The notes beneath the pieces are model-generated. The model worked only from the letters and a program-made list of their open reading frames with translations, searched no databases and had not been told where the DNA came from. Shown piece by piece: positions 44,639 to 53,700 of a stretch of DNA of 64,000 nt. The translations under genes were made by a program, and so were the position numbers. Source of the stretch: Pseudomonas sp. Irchel s3h14 (GTDB lineage Bacteria > Pseudomonadota > Gammaproteobacteria > Pseudomonadales > Pseudomonadaceae); NCBI RefSeq assembly GCF_900187425.1, contig NZ_FYDJ01000013.1:62001-126000 (forward strand), in the 5' to 3' direction. Numbering within the stretch: the first letter of the stretch is position 1; each line of letters starts with the position of its first letter.

Positions 44639-45394
44639 TCAGACGAAGGAATCGTCGTCGCCACCGAAGAACGATGAGCTGTCATCGCTGTAGTCGGCGT
44701 CGGTAGAACCGCCCTGATCATAGGAGTTGTCAGCCACGCGCTGATCTTCGCCCGAGCCGTTGTCACCGCTCTGATCGTTGACCTGAGCCGGTTCTTCCTT
44801 GATGACTTCAGCTACTTCCGGCTGCTGATTTTGATGGAACAGGCTGCTGATGCCTTGCGCCAGCATCACACCACCGGCCACACCGGCGGCGGTTTTCAGC
44901 GCACCACCGAGGAAACTGCTGCCAGCCGGCTGTTGCGGGGCGTAATTCTGCTGAGGCGGCGCCGCACCAAAGTTCTGTTGTGGCGGCTGCGAGTTGAACG
45001 ACGGCCGCGCCGGTTCACGCCAGCCGCCACCGCTCGATGGGGGTGGGCTTTGGGTCGGCGCTGGCTGCGGATCACGGGAACCGCCACCGAAGATGCTCGA
45101 CAAGAAGCCACCGCTGCTCGGTGCCGCAGCCGCCGGTTGAGCCTTGGCCGATTGCAGTTCGGCCTGCAATTGCTGGACTTGCTGGGCGAGTTGTTTGTTC
45201 TGTTCGTCGAGGCTTTTGATGGCGGCCTCTTGCACCAGAATCGCCTGGGTCATGAAATAGCCCGCCGCGGGCTGGCGAGTCAGGTGTTCCTTGATCCGCG
45301 CCTCGGCCTGGGCGTCGCGCGGGGCTGAGTCCGTTTCGGCCTGTTGCAGCCGGGAAAACAGTCCATCGATCAGGGTTTGTTCTTCGCTGTTCAT
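44639..45394 (-). CDS. DUF2076 protein
   Basis: A 251-residue protein of the DUF2076 family (periplasmic or membrane-associated, unknown role). It opens MNSEEQTLIDGLFSRLQQAE, has a coiled coil (about 55-85, LDEQNKQLAQQVQQLQAELQ), a proline/glutamine-rich linker and a hydrophobic GGVMLAQGISSLF stretch, and an acidic C-terminus rich in D and S. Nothing in the neighbourhood reveals its process. Confidence 0.85.
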   Translation of the reverse strand: MNSEEQTLIDGLFSRLQQAETDSAPRDAQAEARIKEHLTRQPAAGYFMTQAILVQEAAIKSLDEQNKQLAQQVQQLQAELQSAKAQPAAAAPSSGGFLSSIFGGGSRDPQPAPTQSPPPSSGGGWREPARPSFNSQPPQQNFGAAPPQQNYAPQQPAGSSFLGGALKTAAGVAGGVMLAQGISSLFHQNQQPEVAEVIKEEPAQVNDQSGDNGSGEDQRVADNSYDQGGSTDADYSDDSSSFFGGDDDSFV

Positions 45395-45572
45395 GGCGAC
45401 CTCGTAGATTGCCGGGAATATCGTCGCCCTAATCCACTGTGGATAAGGTGCTCATCCGTAATGGAGGCTGATACAGGATGTTTCAATGGTCTTTACCGAA
45501 CGTTTACGTTTGCGCCCCAAAGCGCTTCATCGGTTAAAGTGGGCCACTGCTTCCAACCTGCGATACCGACTG

Positions 45573-46247
45573 ATGAATTCGTTAGATGTGCTGCGTGACT
45601 CACTGTATTTCTTCAAGCGCAATCTGGGCCAGATCGTGCGGCTGTGCCTGCCGCTGGTGATCTTCGAGGCGCTGCTGCAACAAGTGGTCGACCACTCCAC
45701 CGAGCCGGACAGCTTTCCCGGTATCAGCGTGATGGTCGGCTTGCTGGTTTATCCGCTGTACACCGCCGCGCTGATCCTGTTTCTCGATGCGCGCAGCCGG
45801 GGTGAATCCCCGCGCAACCGTGACCTGCTGTCGAGGGCCGCCTACCTGTGGCCGCGCTTCGCCCTGCTCACTGCGCTCAATACCTTGCTGATCCTGATCG
45901 GCCTGTCGCTGTATTTCCTGCCGGGCATCTGGCTGATGGTGACCCTGGCGTTTGGCGAGTACCTGCTGGTGCTGCGCGGCTTCGCCCCGCTGGCGGCGAT
46001 GAAGGAAAGCCTGCGCCTGACCCGCGGCAACTTCCTGCGCATTCTGGTGTGCATTCTCTGTGTGATGGGCCCGTTGTGGGTGCTCAAGGGCGCAACCCTG
46101 GCGGTTTACCCGGAACCGCAGAACCCGGTGATTTCGCTGCTGATCGACAGCGCTCAGAGCTTCCTGCAATTGTTCGTCAGCGTTGTGCTGTTCCGCTTGT
46201 TCATGCTGATCGACGATGTGCCCGAGAAAATTGACGGCCCGCTCTGA
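45573..46247 (+). CDS. YciC-family (UPF0259) inner-membrane protein
   Basis: A 224-residue membrane protein with about six helices. The family opening LDVLRDSLYFFKRNLGQIV is followed by the amphipathic LRDSL and the REYLLVLRGFAPLAAMKESLR-like loop with conserved glutamate. Function unknown. The start at MNSLDVLRD is preferred over a frame extension by 29 codons. A DnaA-box-like TGTGGATAA lies 120 bp upstream but is isolated. Confidence 0.85.
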   Translation: MNSLDVLRDSLYFFKRNLGQIVRLCLPLVIFEALLQQVVDHSTEPDSFPGISVMVGLLVYPLYTAALILFLDARSRGESPRNRDLLSRAAYLWPRFALLTALNTLLILIGLSLYFLPGIWLMVTLAFGEYLLVLRGFAPLAAMKESLRLTRGNFLRILVCILCVMGPLWVLKGATLAVYPEPQNPVISLLIDSAQSFLQLFVSVVLFRLFMLIDDVPEKIDGPL

Positions 46248-46263
46248 CCGACAACCCACCCCC

Positions 46264-46398
46264 TTGTAGCAGCTGGCGAAGCCTGCGTTCGGCTGCGAAG
46301 CAGTCGTAAAATCATTGCTCACGGTGCATCAGGAAAACCGTATGCACCGAATTTACGACTGCTGCGCAGCCGAACGCAGGCTTCGCCAGCTGCTACAA
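46264..46398. repeat. Palindromic intergenic repeat, type D
   Basis: TTGTAGCAGCTGGCGAAGCC begins the left arm and the reverse complement ends at 46398. Inside are further complementary blocks (AGTCGTAAA/TTTACGACT and GGTGCAT/ATGCACC), so almost the whole 135 bp folds as one long hairpin. Only one copy is in the window. Confidence 0.9.
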
Positions 46399-46505
46399 AG
46401 GGAACGTGTTTCGGCCAATTGATGCGCAGGCCGTTTCACTCTTGGGATTAAACCCGACGCTCGGTTATGCTCGGGGTCAACTTTTGTAACGCTATAAGCC
46501 GAGCC

Positions 46506-47582
46506 ATGACCCGTCTACTGCGCTACACCCTGCTGGGCCTGTTGATCGTGACCGGCCTGATTGCCCTGATCTACAACCTGACCTGGCGCCCCGAAGCCAA
46601 GGAAGCCTTACCGGTCAGTTGCAACGCCCAGGCACCGACGCTGGTGCCCGGTCAGGCGCTGAAGGTGATGACCTGGAACGTCCAGTACCTGGCGGGAAAA
46701 CGCTACGTGTTCTGGAATGACCTGGCGGCCGGCAATGACGAAAAACCCACGTCCGAAGACATGGCGTTCAGCCTCGATGAAGTGGCGCGGGTGATCCGCG
46801 ACGAGCAACCGGATGTCGTGCTGTTGCAGGAGCTCGATGAAGGCGCCAAGACCAGCGCTTACCAAAACCAGTTCAAGCTGCTTCAGGAGCGGGTCGCGGA
46901 CTTGTATCCGTGCAGCACTCACGCCTTCGACTGGAAAGCCGACTTCGTACCTGAGCCGCACATCTTTGGCAGCGTCGGCCGGCAGCTGGCCACCCTCAGC
47001 CGCTACCAGATCGAACATGCCGAACGCCTGCAATTACCGGTCGCACCAGCCAATTTCATCACCCGCCAGTTCAAACCGAAAAACGCCTTGCTGGTCACGT
47101 ATCTGCCGTTGAGCGGCGGCGGTCAGATAGCGGTGCTCAACACCCATCTGGACCGCGTTATCCCGCCAGACGAAACGCTGCAATCTCAGGTGACGGCCAC
47201 GGTCAAAGTCCTCGACAAGTTCGAAAGCCGCGGCACGCCGTGGTTGATCGGTGGGGACTTCAACCTGTTGCCGCTGGGGCAATTTCGACGCCTGCCCGAC
47301 GAGCAACGCACGCCCTACTCCGCCGACAGCGCGCTGCATGTGCTGTGGGACAAATACCCGATGATCCCGACCAACAACGAAGCCAGCGGCATCGACCGGG
47401 CGCGGTGGCTGACCCATTACCCGAATGATCCGGGCTTGAACGGCCCGGACCGGACTGTCGACTACCTGTTCTACAGTCCGCGGATCAAACGGGTCGAAGC
47501 GACGGTGAGGCAGGACGACACCTTGCGGATCTCCGATCACTTGCCGGTGATCGCCCGTTTCCTCTTGCCTGCAGCGCCTTAG
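46506..47582 (+). CDS. Endonuclease/exonuclease/phosphatase-family protein
   Basis: A 358-residue protein with an N-terminal membrane anchor (LLRYTLLGLLIVTGLIALIY, about 4-23) and an EEP catalytic domain. Active-site motifs: MTWNVQYLAG (asparagine), VVLLQELDEG (glutamate), NTHLDRVIPPDE, GGDFNLLPLG and DYLFYSPRIK. The location of the domain outside the membrane suggests a periplasmic metal-dependent phosphodiesterase or phosphatase. Start at MTRLLRY; upstream frame extension lacks a ribosome site. Confidence 0.88.
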   Translation: MTRLLRYTLLGLLIVTGLIALIYNLTWRPEAKEALPVSCNAQAPTLVPGQALKVMTWNVQYLAGKRYVFWNDLAAGNDEKPTSEDMAFSLDEVARVIRDEQPDVVLLQELDEGAKTSAYQNQFKLLQERVADLYPCSTHAFDWKADFVPEPHIFGSVGRQLATLSRYQIEHAERLQLPVAPANFITRQFKPKNALLVTYLPLSGGGQIAVLNTHLDRVIPPDETLQSQVTATVKVLDKFESRGTPWLIGGDFNLLPLGQFRRLPDEQRTPYSADSALHVLWDKYPMIPTNNEASGIDRARWLTHYPNDPGLNGPDRTVDYLFYSPRIKRVEATVRQDDTLRISDHLPVIARFLLPAAP

Positions 47583-47589
47583 GGCTGGA

Positions 47590-48426
47590 TCAATGCTCCT
47601 CCTCCAGCTCATCGTGCAATAGCCCGAAGATCTTGCGTTTCATGTCGATGAACGAGCGCTCCATGACCATGTCCAGGGTCCGTGGGCGTTCGATCGGCAC
47701 GTCCAGAATCTGCTTGATCCGACCCGGCCGAGCGCCCATCACGTAGACCCGGTCGCCCAGCAGAATCGCCTCGTCGATATCGTGGGTCACGAACAACACG
47801 GTCTTCTTGCTGTTGCCCCAGACCCGCAACAACAGTTGCTGCATTTGCAGACGCGTCTGACTGTCGAGTGCACCAAATGGCTCGTCCATCAGCAAGATTT
47901 GCGGATCGTTGGCCAGCGCTCGAGCGATGGCGACGCGCTGCATCATGCCGCCGGACAGCTGCTTGGCGTAGTTGTCGGCGAACCCGGTCAGGCCGACTTC
48001 ATTGACGTAGTAATCGACGATCTCCTTGCGCTTGGCGGCGGCCATACCGCGACGTTTGAGACCGAACTCGACGTTCTGCCGCACGGTCAGCCACGGAAAC
48101 AACGTGTAGCTCTGGAACACCATGCCGCGATCCGCACCCGGCCCCTGAACTTGTTGGCCACCGACGTAGATCTCGCCTTCCGTGGGCTCATTCAATCCGG
48201 CGGTGAGGTACAGCAAACTCGACTTGCCGCACCCCGAAGGCCCCACCAGCACGGCGAATTGCTGATCCGGCACTTCGAACGACACCTGATCCAGCGCGGT
48301 AAACACGCCACCGTCGGGCTTTTGATAGCGAAGGCTGACCTTGTCCACTTGCAGCCGTGGCGCGGCGTGCACCGGGGCGGCCTGTGGCGTGACGAAACGA
48401 GGGTTGACGGCGCTTACTGAGCCCAT
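47590..48426 (-). CDS. ABC importer ATP-binding protein, nitrate/sulfonate/taurine type
   Basis: A 278-residue SsuB/TauB-like ATPase. Walker A GPSGCGKSSLL (about 59-69), signature LSGGMMQRVAIARAL (about 155-169) and Walker B ILLMDEPFGALD (about 173-184) are complete. It energises the permease next to it, with which it overlaps by 13 bp, and serves the solute-binding protein upstream. The complex imports a small organic nitrogen, sulfur or related compound across the inner membrane. Confidence 0.92.
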   Translation of the reverse strand: MGSVSAVNPRFVTPQAAPVHAAPRLQVDKVSLRYQKPDGGVFTALDQVSFEVPDQQFAVLVGPSGCGKSSLLYLTAGLNEPTEGEIYVGGQQVQGPGADRGMVFQSYTLFPWLTVRQNVEFGLKRRGMAAAKRKEIVDYYVNEVGLTGFADNYAKQLSGGMMQRVAIARALANDPQILLMDEPFGALDSQTRLQMQQLLLRVWGNSKKTVLFVTHDIDEAILLGDRVYVMGARPGRIKQILDVPIERPRTLDMVMERSFIDMKRKIFGLLHDELEEEH

Positions 48427-49217
48427 GCGGCGATCCTCAGACGGAGAAAACGGAATAGTTGATCGGTGACCAGGCCCAGCAGGCCGATGATCGCGATGGC
48501 CAGGAAAATCACATCCACCTGAAAGCCGCGCATGGCTTTAAGGCTCAAGTAACCCAGACCGCTGGAGGCCGCGACCAGCTCGGCGACCACCAGGTAAGTC
48601 CAGGCCCAGCCCATGGTTACGCGCAAGGTGTCGAGCACACCCGGCAACGACGCCGGGGCGATCACATGCAGCACCGCATCGCGACGGTTCGAACCCAACG
48701 TGTAAGAGGCGTTGATCAGGTCTTTGGAGATGCCTTTGGACACGTCCGCGATCATCACCAGTTGCTGGAAGAACACGCCGAAGATGATCACCGAAACCCG
48801 CTGCTCCAGACCGATGCCGATCCACAGAATGAACAGCGGTACGAACGAAGTTACCGGGAGGTAACGGATGAAGTTCACCATCGGTTCAAGGAACGCCTGA
48901 ACGATGCGAAAACTGCCCATCAGCAGCCCCAACGGCACCGCCACCAGCGACGACACGATGAAACCGACCATCACCACTTCGAGGCTGGCCCACACATGCA
49001 GACCGAGTGTGCCGTCGCGGCTCAGGCGCACGGCGGCCTCGACCACCGCGCCCGGTGTCGGCAAGAACATGCCCGGCACCACGCCACCGTAAGACAACCC
49101 GGCCCACAGGCCGACCAACAACACCCAGGCCAGACCGCTCGCGCTCCAGATCACTGAAACCGGCAGGCCGGTCTTGGGCGTGATGCAGCGGCTCAGCCAT
49201 GAATTGCGCTTGAACAT
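48414..49217 (-). CDS. ABC importer permease, SsuC/TauC-like
   Basis: A 267-residue inner-membrane permease with six helices. The EAA loop is in ISKDLINASYTLGSNRRDAVL (about 160-180), which contacts the ATPase, and the helix 1 region AWVLLVGLWAGLSYG is hydrophobic. The gene begins 9 bp downstream of the binding-protein stop with AGGAGG upstream of the ATG, and is the middle gene of the importer operon. Confidence 0.9.
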   Translation of the reverse strand: MFKRNSWLSRCITPKTGLPVSVIWSASGLAWVLLVGLWAGLSYGGVVPGMFLPTPGAVVEAAVRLSRDGTLGLHVWASLEVVMVGFIVSSLVAVPLGLLMGSFRIVQAFLEPMVNFIRYLPVTSFVPLFILWIGIGLEQRVSVIIFGVFFQQLVMIADVSKGISKDLINASYTLGSNRRDAVLHVIAPASLPGVLDTLRVTMGWAWTYLVVAELVAASSGLGYLSLKAMRGFQVDVIFLAIAIIGLLGLVTDQLFRFLRLRIAAWAQ

Positions 49218-49226
49218 GCAAACCTC

Positions 49227-50213
49227 CTAGAGCGGGCTGACGAAGCGGTTATCGATCAAGTCGTCATTGCTGACGTTGTAGGGTTTGCCCTGCAATTCAC
49301 TGGCGGTCTCGTTGGCCAGTTTGATCAGCCGTTCGCTGTCGCCCGGTTTGCCCGGCGAGCCGAGGAGTTTTTCACTCATGGCCTGATCGTAGAAGCGCAC
49401 GCCTTGCGCGGCAGCGGCCAATTCCTTCGGATCGGCGAGATAACCGCCGACGCCTTTGGCCATGATTTTGTAGGCTTGCTCCGGATGATCCTTGGTGTAC
49501 TGGACCGCCTTGTACAGACCGGCCACCAATGCCTTGACGTCTTCCGGCTGCTTCTCGATGACCGTGCAGTTGAGCGCGACCACGTCGACAATCACTCCCG
49601 GCGTGCTACTGCTGTCGATCAGCACCTTGCCTTGTTGCTTGCTGCGGACCATCGACAGGTGCGGTTCCCAGGTCACGGCGGCGGGTACGCGACCGGCGAT
49701 GAAGGCGGTGGCGGCATCGTCAGCTGTCATGTTTTGCACAGTGATGTCGCTCATTTTCATGCCGTGTTTTTTCAGCAGGTAAGACAGCCAGAACTGCGAA
49801 GTCGACCCTTCGTTCACCGCCACGGCTTTGCCTTTCAGCTCCTGCAGACTCTTGACGTCCTTGCCGACCAAAACACCGTCGCCACCATGGCTGTCATCCA
49901 GTGCAGCTACAGCCTTGAAACAGAATTGCGGGCGGTACTTGAGCACTTCGTCGATGGTCGACGCCGAGCCCGACAACTCGCCCGAGGCTTGCGCGGCCAT
50001 GTACATCGAGGCCTCTTCGACGACGGGTAATTCGACGGTCAAACCGTTTTCCTTGAAATAGCCCAGGTCCTGAGCCAGGTAGAGCGTGCCGTAACCGACC
50101 CACGTGGTGTGGCCGATAGAGAGGGTGCCGGCCTGGGCGCTGGTGGCGACCGTCGCGGCGATGGCGGTGACCGCCAGTGGATGAGTGATGCAGTTCAGCA
50201 AGGACTTGATCAT
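49227..50213 (-). CDS. Periplasmic solute-binding protein of the ABC importer
   Basis: A 328-residue NMT1/SsuA-like binding protein. It has a Sec signal peptide (about 24-26 residues, ending SAQAG) and the family opening IGHTTWVGYGTLYLAQDLGYF. Ligand-contact regions (ASTIDEVLKY and NEGSTSQFW) are readable but do not name the cargo. The ATG at 50213 with GGGAG upstream is clear; a large frame extension to 50537 is spurious. It heads the operon, whose promoter resembles that of the aldehyde dehydrogenase unit. Confidence 0.9.
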   Translation of the reverse strand: MIKSLLNCITHPLAVTAIAATVATSAQAGTLSIGHTTWVGYGTLYLAQDLGYFKENGLTVELPVVEEASMYMAAQASGELSGSASTIDEVLKYRPQFCFKAVAALDDSHGGDGVLVGKDVKSLQELKGKAVAVNEGSTSQFWLSYLLKKHGMKMSDITVQNMTADDAATAFIAGRVPAAVTWEPHLSMVRSKQQGKVLIDSSSTPGVIVDVVALNCTVIEKQPEDVKALVAGLYKAVQYTKDHPEQAYKIMAKGVGGYLADPKELAAAAQGVRFYDQAMSEKLLGSPGKPGDSERLIKLANETASELQGKPYNVSNDDLIDNRFVSPL

Positions 50214-50341
50214 GGAGCACTCCCAAAGCTGTTGATTTAGTTTTGTCATGGGCAGTACGGCCAGCGGCCTTGGAGAAGAGCTGTCACCTGAGGTCTCTGA
50301 TGGACCGTTCGGCGAGCAGCGTTTGGCTGACTGGCGAGGTC

Positions 50342-50413
50342 GATGTTGGCCCAAGGCGGGGATTAGGAAAATTAGGAAATATGTCGATGGGAGTGATGAA
50401 AAAACTGGGTAGC
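50342..50413 (-). promoter_or_regulatory. Promoter region shared with the aldehyde-dehydrogenase unit (copy 1)
   Basis: This 72-bp stretch upstream of the ABC operon aligns without gaps with 53539-53610, with 51 identical positions. The longest block is GATGAAAAAACTGGG as read on the plus strand. Because both copies have the same orientation relative to their genes, they probably carry the same regulator sites and promoter. The LysR protein encoded at 53701 is the candidate activator (inference). Confidence 0.72.
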
Positions 50414-50493
50414 GCGCACTGCGAAAGGGCGTTGTGGGCGGGGATGCCCGGGGTGGGTGCAAAAGGTTAGAAGTGTGTTGAATGGGATAACGC

Positions 50494-50584
50494 AATCGCG
50501 GGCAAGCCTTGCTCCTACAGGGTTGTGTCGGCCGCAAAATTTGCGCTCAACACAACCCTGCAGGAGCAAGGCTTGCCCGCGATT
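50494..50584. repeat. REPIN-like palindrome, type B variant
   Basis: AATCGCGGGCAAGCCTTGCTCC begins the left arm and the reverse complement ends the right arm, with one mismatch in a further 13 bp (CAGGGTTGTGT/ACACAACCCTG). Located between the aminotransferase stop and the ABC operon promoter. Confidence 0.88.
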
Positions 50585-50609
50585 AGGTCCGCAGGACCTT
50601 CCGGCAATC

Positions 50610-51980
50610 TCAGAGCCGGCCGTATTCCTGCGCAGTACGATCCACCGCTTTCAGGGTCTTGCCAACCAGTTCATCAACCTCTTCACGACTGGCAATCAAC
50701 GCCGGCGCCATGATCATCCGCCCTAGCGTCGAGCGAATAATCACTCCCTCTTCAAAGCCAATCGTGCGGCAACGCCAGGCAATGTCGTTCTCATTGGCAA
50801 AGCGCTTGCGACTGGTTTTATCTTCAGCCAATTGCAGCGCCGCCACCATGCCGACACCCTGAATATCGCCCACCAATGGGTGCTTGCCGAACACCTCGCG
50901 CAAGCACTGTTGCAGGTACGGCCCGATGTCATCCTTGACCCGCGTCACCACCCCTTCATCGCGCAACGCCGTGAGGTTGGCGATGGCCACCGCCGCTGCC
51001 ACCGGGTGCCCGGAGTAGGTCAAGCCGTGGGCAAACACCCCGCCCTGCTCCACCAGTACCTGAGCCATTTTCTTCGACAGAATCAAACCGCCCATGGGGA
51101 TGTAACCCGAGGTCAAACCCTTGGCGATCGACAGCGTGTCCGGCTCGAAACCGAAGTGCTCGTGGGCGAACCATTCACCGGTACGACCGAAGCCACCGAT
51201 CACTTCGTCGGCGCACAACAGCACATCGTACTTGCGGCAGATTCGCTGAATTTCCGGCCAGTAACTCTCTGGTGGAAAGATCATCCCGCCCGCGCCCTGG
51301 AACGGTTCGGCGATGAACCCGGCGACCTTGTCCGCACCAAGTTCGAGAATCTTCGCTTCGAGTTGCTGCGCCGCCCGCAGGCCAAATTCAGCCGGGGTCA
51401 GGTTGCCCTCGTGGGCAAAAAAGTACGGCTCATCGATGTGTTCGATGTCGGGAATCATGCCGCCCATTTCGTGCATGAACTTCATGCCACCGAGCGCCGT
51501 CGCCGCCAGGGTCGAGCCGTGGTAACCGTTCCAGCGACCGATCATGATTTTCTTCTCGGGCTTGCCGAGGATCGTCCAGTAACGGCGCACGGTACGGATC
51601 AGCACCTCGTTGGCTTCGGAGCCGGAGTTGGTGTAGATCGCGTGGCTGTAGTGCCCCGGCAACAGGCTGAACAGCAGCTCCGACAGCTCGATCACCTGCG
51701 GGTGGGTGGTGTGGAAAAACATGTTGTAGTACGGCAACTGCTCCAGCTGCCGAGTCGCCGCAGCCGCCAGGTCCTTGCGCCCGTAACCGAGGTTGGTGCA
51801 CCACAGCCCGGACATGCCGTCGAGGTAACGCCGACCATCGTTGTCCCACAGATGCAGACGCTCGCCACGGACCATCACCCGAGGTCCTTCATCGTTGAGC
51901 GCTTTTTGATCGACGAATGCGTGGATGTGGTGCGCAGCGTCGGCGGCCTGGTAGTCGCGGGTTTCACGTGATGTGGTCAT
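50610..51980 (-). CDS. Class III omega-aminotransferase (SpuC-like)
   Basis: A 456-residue PLP-dependent aminotransferase. The N-terminus KALNDEGPRVMVRGERLHLWD and MSGLWCTNLGYGRKDL resemble putrescine/beta-alanine/taurine transaminases; the PLP-binding lysine lies in TLSIAKGLTSGYIP (about 288), and the preceding aspartate in CADEVIGGFGRTG (about 258). It would move an amino group from an amine or omega-amino acid to pyruvate. It follows the aldehyde dehydrogenase by 32 bp, so the two form an operon that deaminates an amine and oxidises the resulting aldehyde. Confidence 0.9.
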   Translation of the reverse strand: MTTSRETRDYQAADAAHHIHAFVDQKALNDEGPRVMVRGERLHLWDNDGRRYLDGMSGLWCTNLGYGRKDLAAAATRQLEQLPYYNMFFHTTHPQVIELSELLFSLLPGHYSHAIYTNSGSEANEVLIRTVRRYWTILGKPEKKIMIGRWNGYHGSTLAATALGGMKFMHEMGGMIPDIEHIDEPYFFAHEGNLTPAEFGLRAAQQLEAKILELGADKVAGFIAEPFQGAGGMIFPPESYWPEIQRICRKYDVLLCADEVIGGFGRTGEWFAHEHFGFEPDTLSIAKGLTSGYIPMGGLILSKKMAQVLVEQGGVFAHGLTYSGHPVAAAVAIANLTALRDEGVVTRVKDDIGPYLQQCLREVFGKHPLVGDIQGVGMVAALQLAEDKTSRKRFANENDIAWRCRTIGFEEGVIIRSTLGRMIMAPALIASREEVDELVGKTLKAVDRTAQEYGRL

Positions 51981-52011
51981 CGCCAGTTCTCCGTTTTGTT
52001 ATTAGCGGCTG

Positions 52012-53520
52012 TTATGAGCGCAGCTGAAACCAGGTGGTCTTCAACTGGGTGTATTTATCGAATGAATGCAGTGACAGGTCACGGCCGAAACCGGACTGCT
52101 TACCGCCACCGAAAGGCACGGTCACGTCCAGCGCATCGACGCTGTTGACCGACACCGTGCCCGCCCGCAATTGCCGCGCCACGCGGTGGGCGCGGTTGAG
52201 GTCGTCGGTCCACAGCGACGCGGCCAAACCGTAGACGCTGTCGTTTGCCAGCTGCAAGGCGTGGGCCTCATCATCGAACGCCGTGACCGCCAGCACCGGG
52301 CCGAACACTTCATCGCGAAACAGCGGCATGTCCGGGCTCACGCTGGTGAAAATCGTCGGCTGGATGAAGTTGTCGGAGCCGTTGAAAATCGACTGTCGCC
52401 CACCACAAAGTTTCGTCGCACCTTGGCGTTCGGCCTGCTGGATGAACTTCATGATGCGTGCAGTCTGGCGGCTGTCGACAATCGCCCCGGCGCGGCTCGA
52501 CGGGTCCAGCGGATCGCCCGGCTGCCAACGTTCGGCGTGTGCTTTGAGGCGCTCGACGAACTCGTCATGAATCGAACGCTGCACCAGCAACCGCGAGTTG
52601 GCCGAACAGACTTCACCCTGATTGAAGAAGATCCCGAACGCGGCTTTCTCGGCGGCGAGGTCGAGGTCCTGACAATCAGCGAACACCAGATTGGCGCTCT
52701 TGCCGCCGCACTCCAGCCACACCTGTTTCAGGTTCGATTGCGCAGAGTACTGCATAAAATATTTGCCGACTTCGGTGGAGCCGGTGAACACCAGGCAATC
52801 GACGTCAGGGTGCAGACCGAGGGCTTTGCCGGTCTGTTCGCCGAGCCCCGGCAACACGTTCAACACGCCGGCTGGCAGGCCGGCTTCCAGCGCCAGCTCA
52901 GCCAGACGCAGGGCGGAAAACGGTGACTGTTCGGCGGGTTTGAGGATCACCGAATTGCCCGCCGCCAACGCGGGTGCAAGTTTCCACGCGGCCATGTCCA
53001 GCGGGAAATTCCAGGGCACCACGGCAGCGACCACGCCCAGCGCTTCGCGGGTAATGGTCGCCAACACGTTCTGCGCGCTCGGGGCGATCTGGTCGTAGAG
53101 TTTATCGAGGCTTTCGGCGTACCAACGAAACACCCCGGCGGCGCCCGGCACGTCGATGTTGTAGGCGTCCATCACCGGTTTGCCCATGTTCAGCGAGTCG
53201 AGCAGCGCCAGTTCTTCGCGATGGGTCATGATCAGATCGGCCAGTCGCAACAGCACTTGCTTGCGCTCATTCGGCGAACGCACCGACCAGGTTCCGGCCT
53301 CGAACACTTGCCGCGCATTGCGCACCGCGGCGTCCACCTCTTCATCGCCGCACGCGGCCACGTTGGCCAGGCACCGGCCGGTGGCGGGATTGATCGCGGC
53401 GAAGGTCTGCCCGGACTGCGCCGCGCGGGGTTTGCCGTCGATCACGGCTTGATCGGGAAACTGCAGCGCAGCGGCTTTGTTTTGCCAGAATGTAAGCTCG
53501 AACACGTTCAGATGCTCCAT
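52012..53520 (-). CDS. NAD-dependent aldehyde dehydrogenase, PuuC/YdcW-like
   Basis: A 502-residue ALDH with the full catalytic set: asparagine in VVAAVVPWNFPLDMA (about 160), nucleophile cysteine in FFNQGEVCSANSR (about 300), glutamate in VWLECGGKSANLVF (about 266) and the co-substrate motif EVGKYFM. The length and FWQNKAAALQFPDQAVIDGK opening fit the 4-(gamma-glutamylamino)butanal-dehydrogenase type, which suits an omega-amine pathway, but other aldehydes are possible. First gene of the two-gene unit; the promoter copy at 53539 lies just upstream. Confidence 0.93.
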   Translation of the reverse strand: MEHLNVFELTFWQNKAAALQFPDQAVIDGKPRAAQSGQTFAAINPATGRCLANVAACGDEEVDAAVRNARQVFEAGTWSVRSPNERKQVLLRLADLIMTHREELALLDSLNMGKPVMDAYNIDVPGAAGVFRWYAESLDKLYDQIAPSAQNVLATITREALGVVAAVVPWNFPLDMAAWKLAPALAAGNSVILKPAEQSPFSALRLAELALEAGLPAGVLNVLPGLGEQTGKALGLHPDVDCLVFTGSTEVGKYFMQYSAQSNLKQVWLECGGKSANLVFADCQDLDLAAEKAAFGIFFNQGEVCSANSRLLVQRSIHDEFVERLKAHAERWQPGDPLDPSSRAGAIVDSRQTARIMKFIQQAERQGATKLCGGRQSIFNGSDNFIQPTIFTSVSPDMPLFRDEVFGPVLAVTAFDDEAHALQLANDSVYGLAASLWTDDLNRAHRVARQLRAGTVSVNSVDALDVTVPFGGGKQSGFGRDLSLHSFDKYTQLKTTWFQLRS

Positions 53521-53538
53521 GGGCTTTCTTGTGGATTG

Positions 53539-53610
53539 GATGGTGGCCCAGGCCTGTGTCCAGGAAAAATAGTAAAAATGTCTTCGCAGACCATGAAAAA
53601 ACTGGGCAGC
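53539..53610 (-). promoter_or_regulatory. Promoter region shared with the ABC importer unit (copy 2)
   Basis: Matches 50342-50413 at 51 of 72 positions without gaps; it lies 18-90 bp before the ALDH start and in the divergent spacer with the LysR gene. The block ATGAAAAAACTGGG and an upstream AAATGTC-type word are shared. See copy 1. Confidence 0.72.
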
Positions 53611-53700
53611 CGATCTCCCCGGTGGCGCGGTATGTGGTTATTGTTCAGGCATAAAAACACCGTCGTCAGAACGGATGCAGTCGGCGCAAAAATTGCCTGG

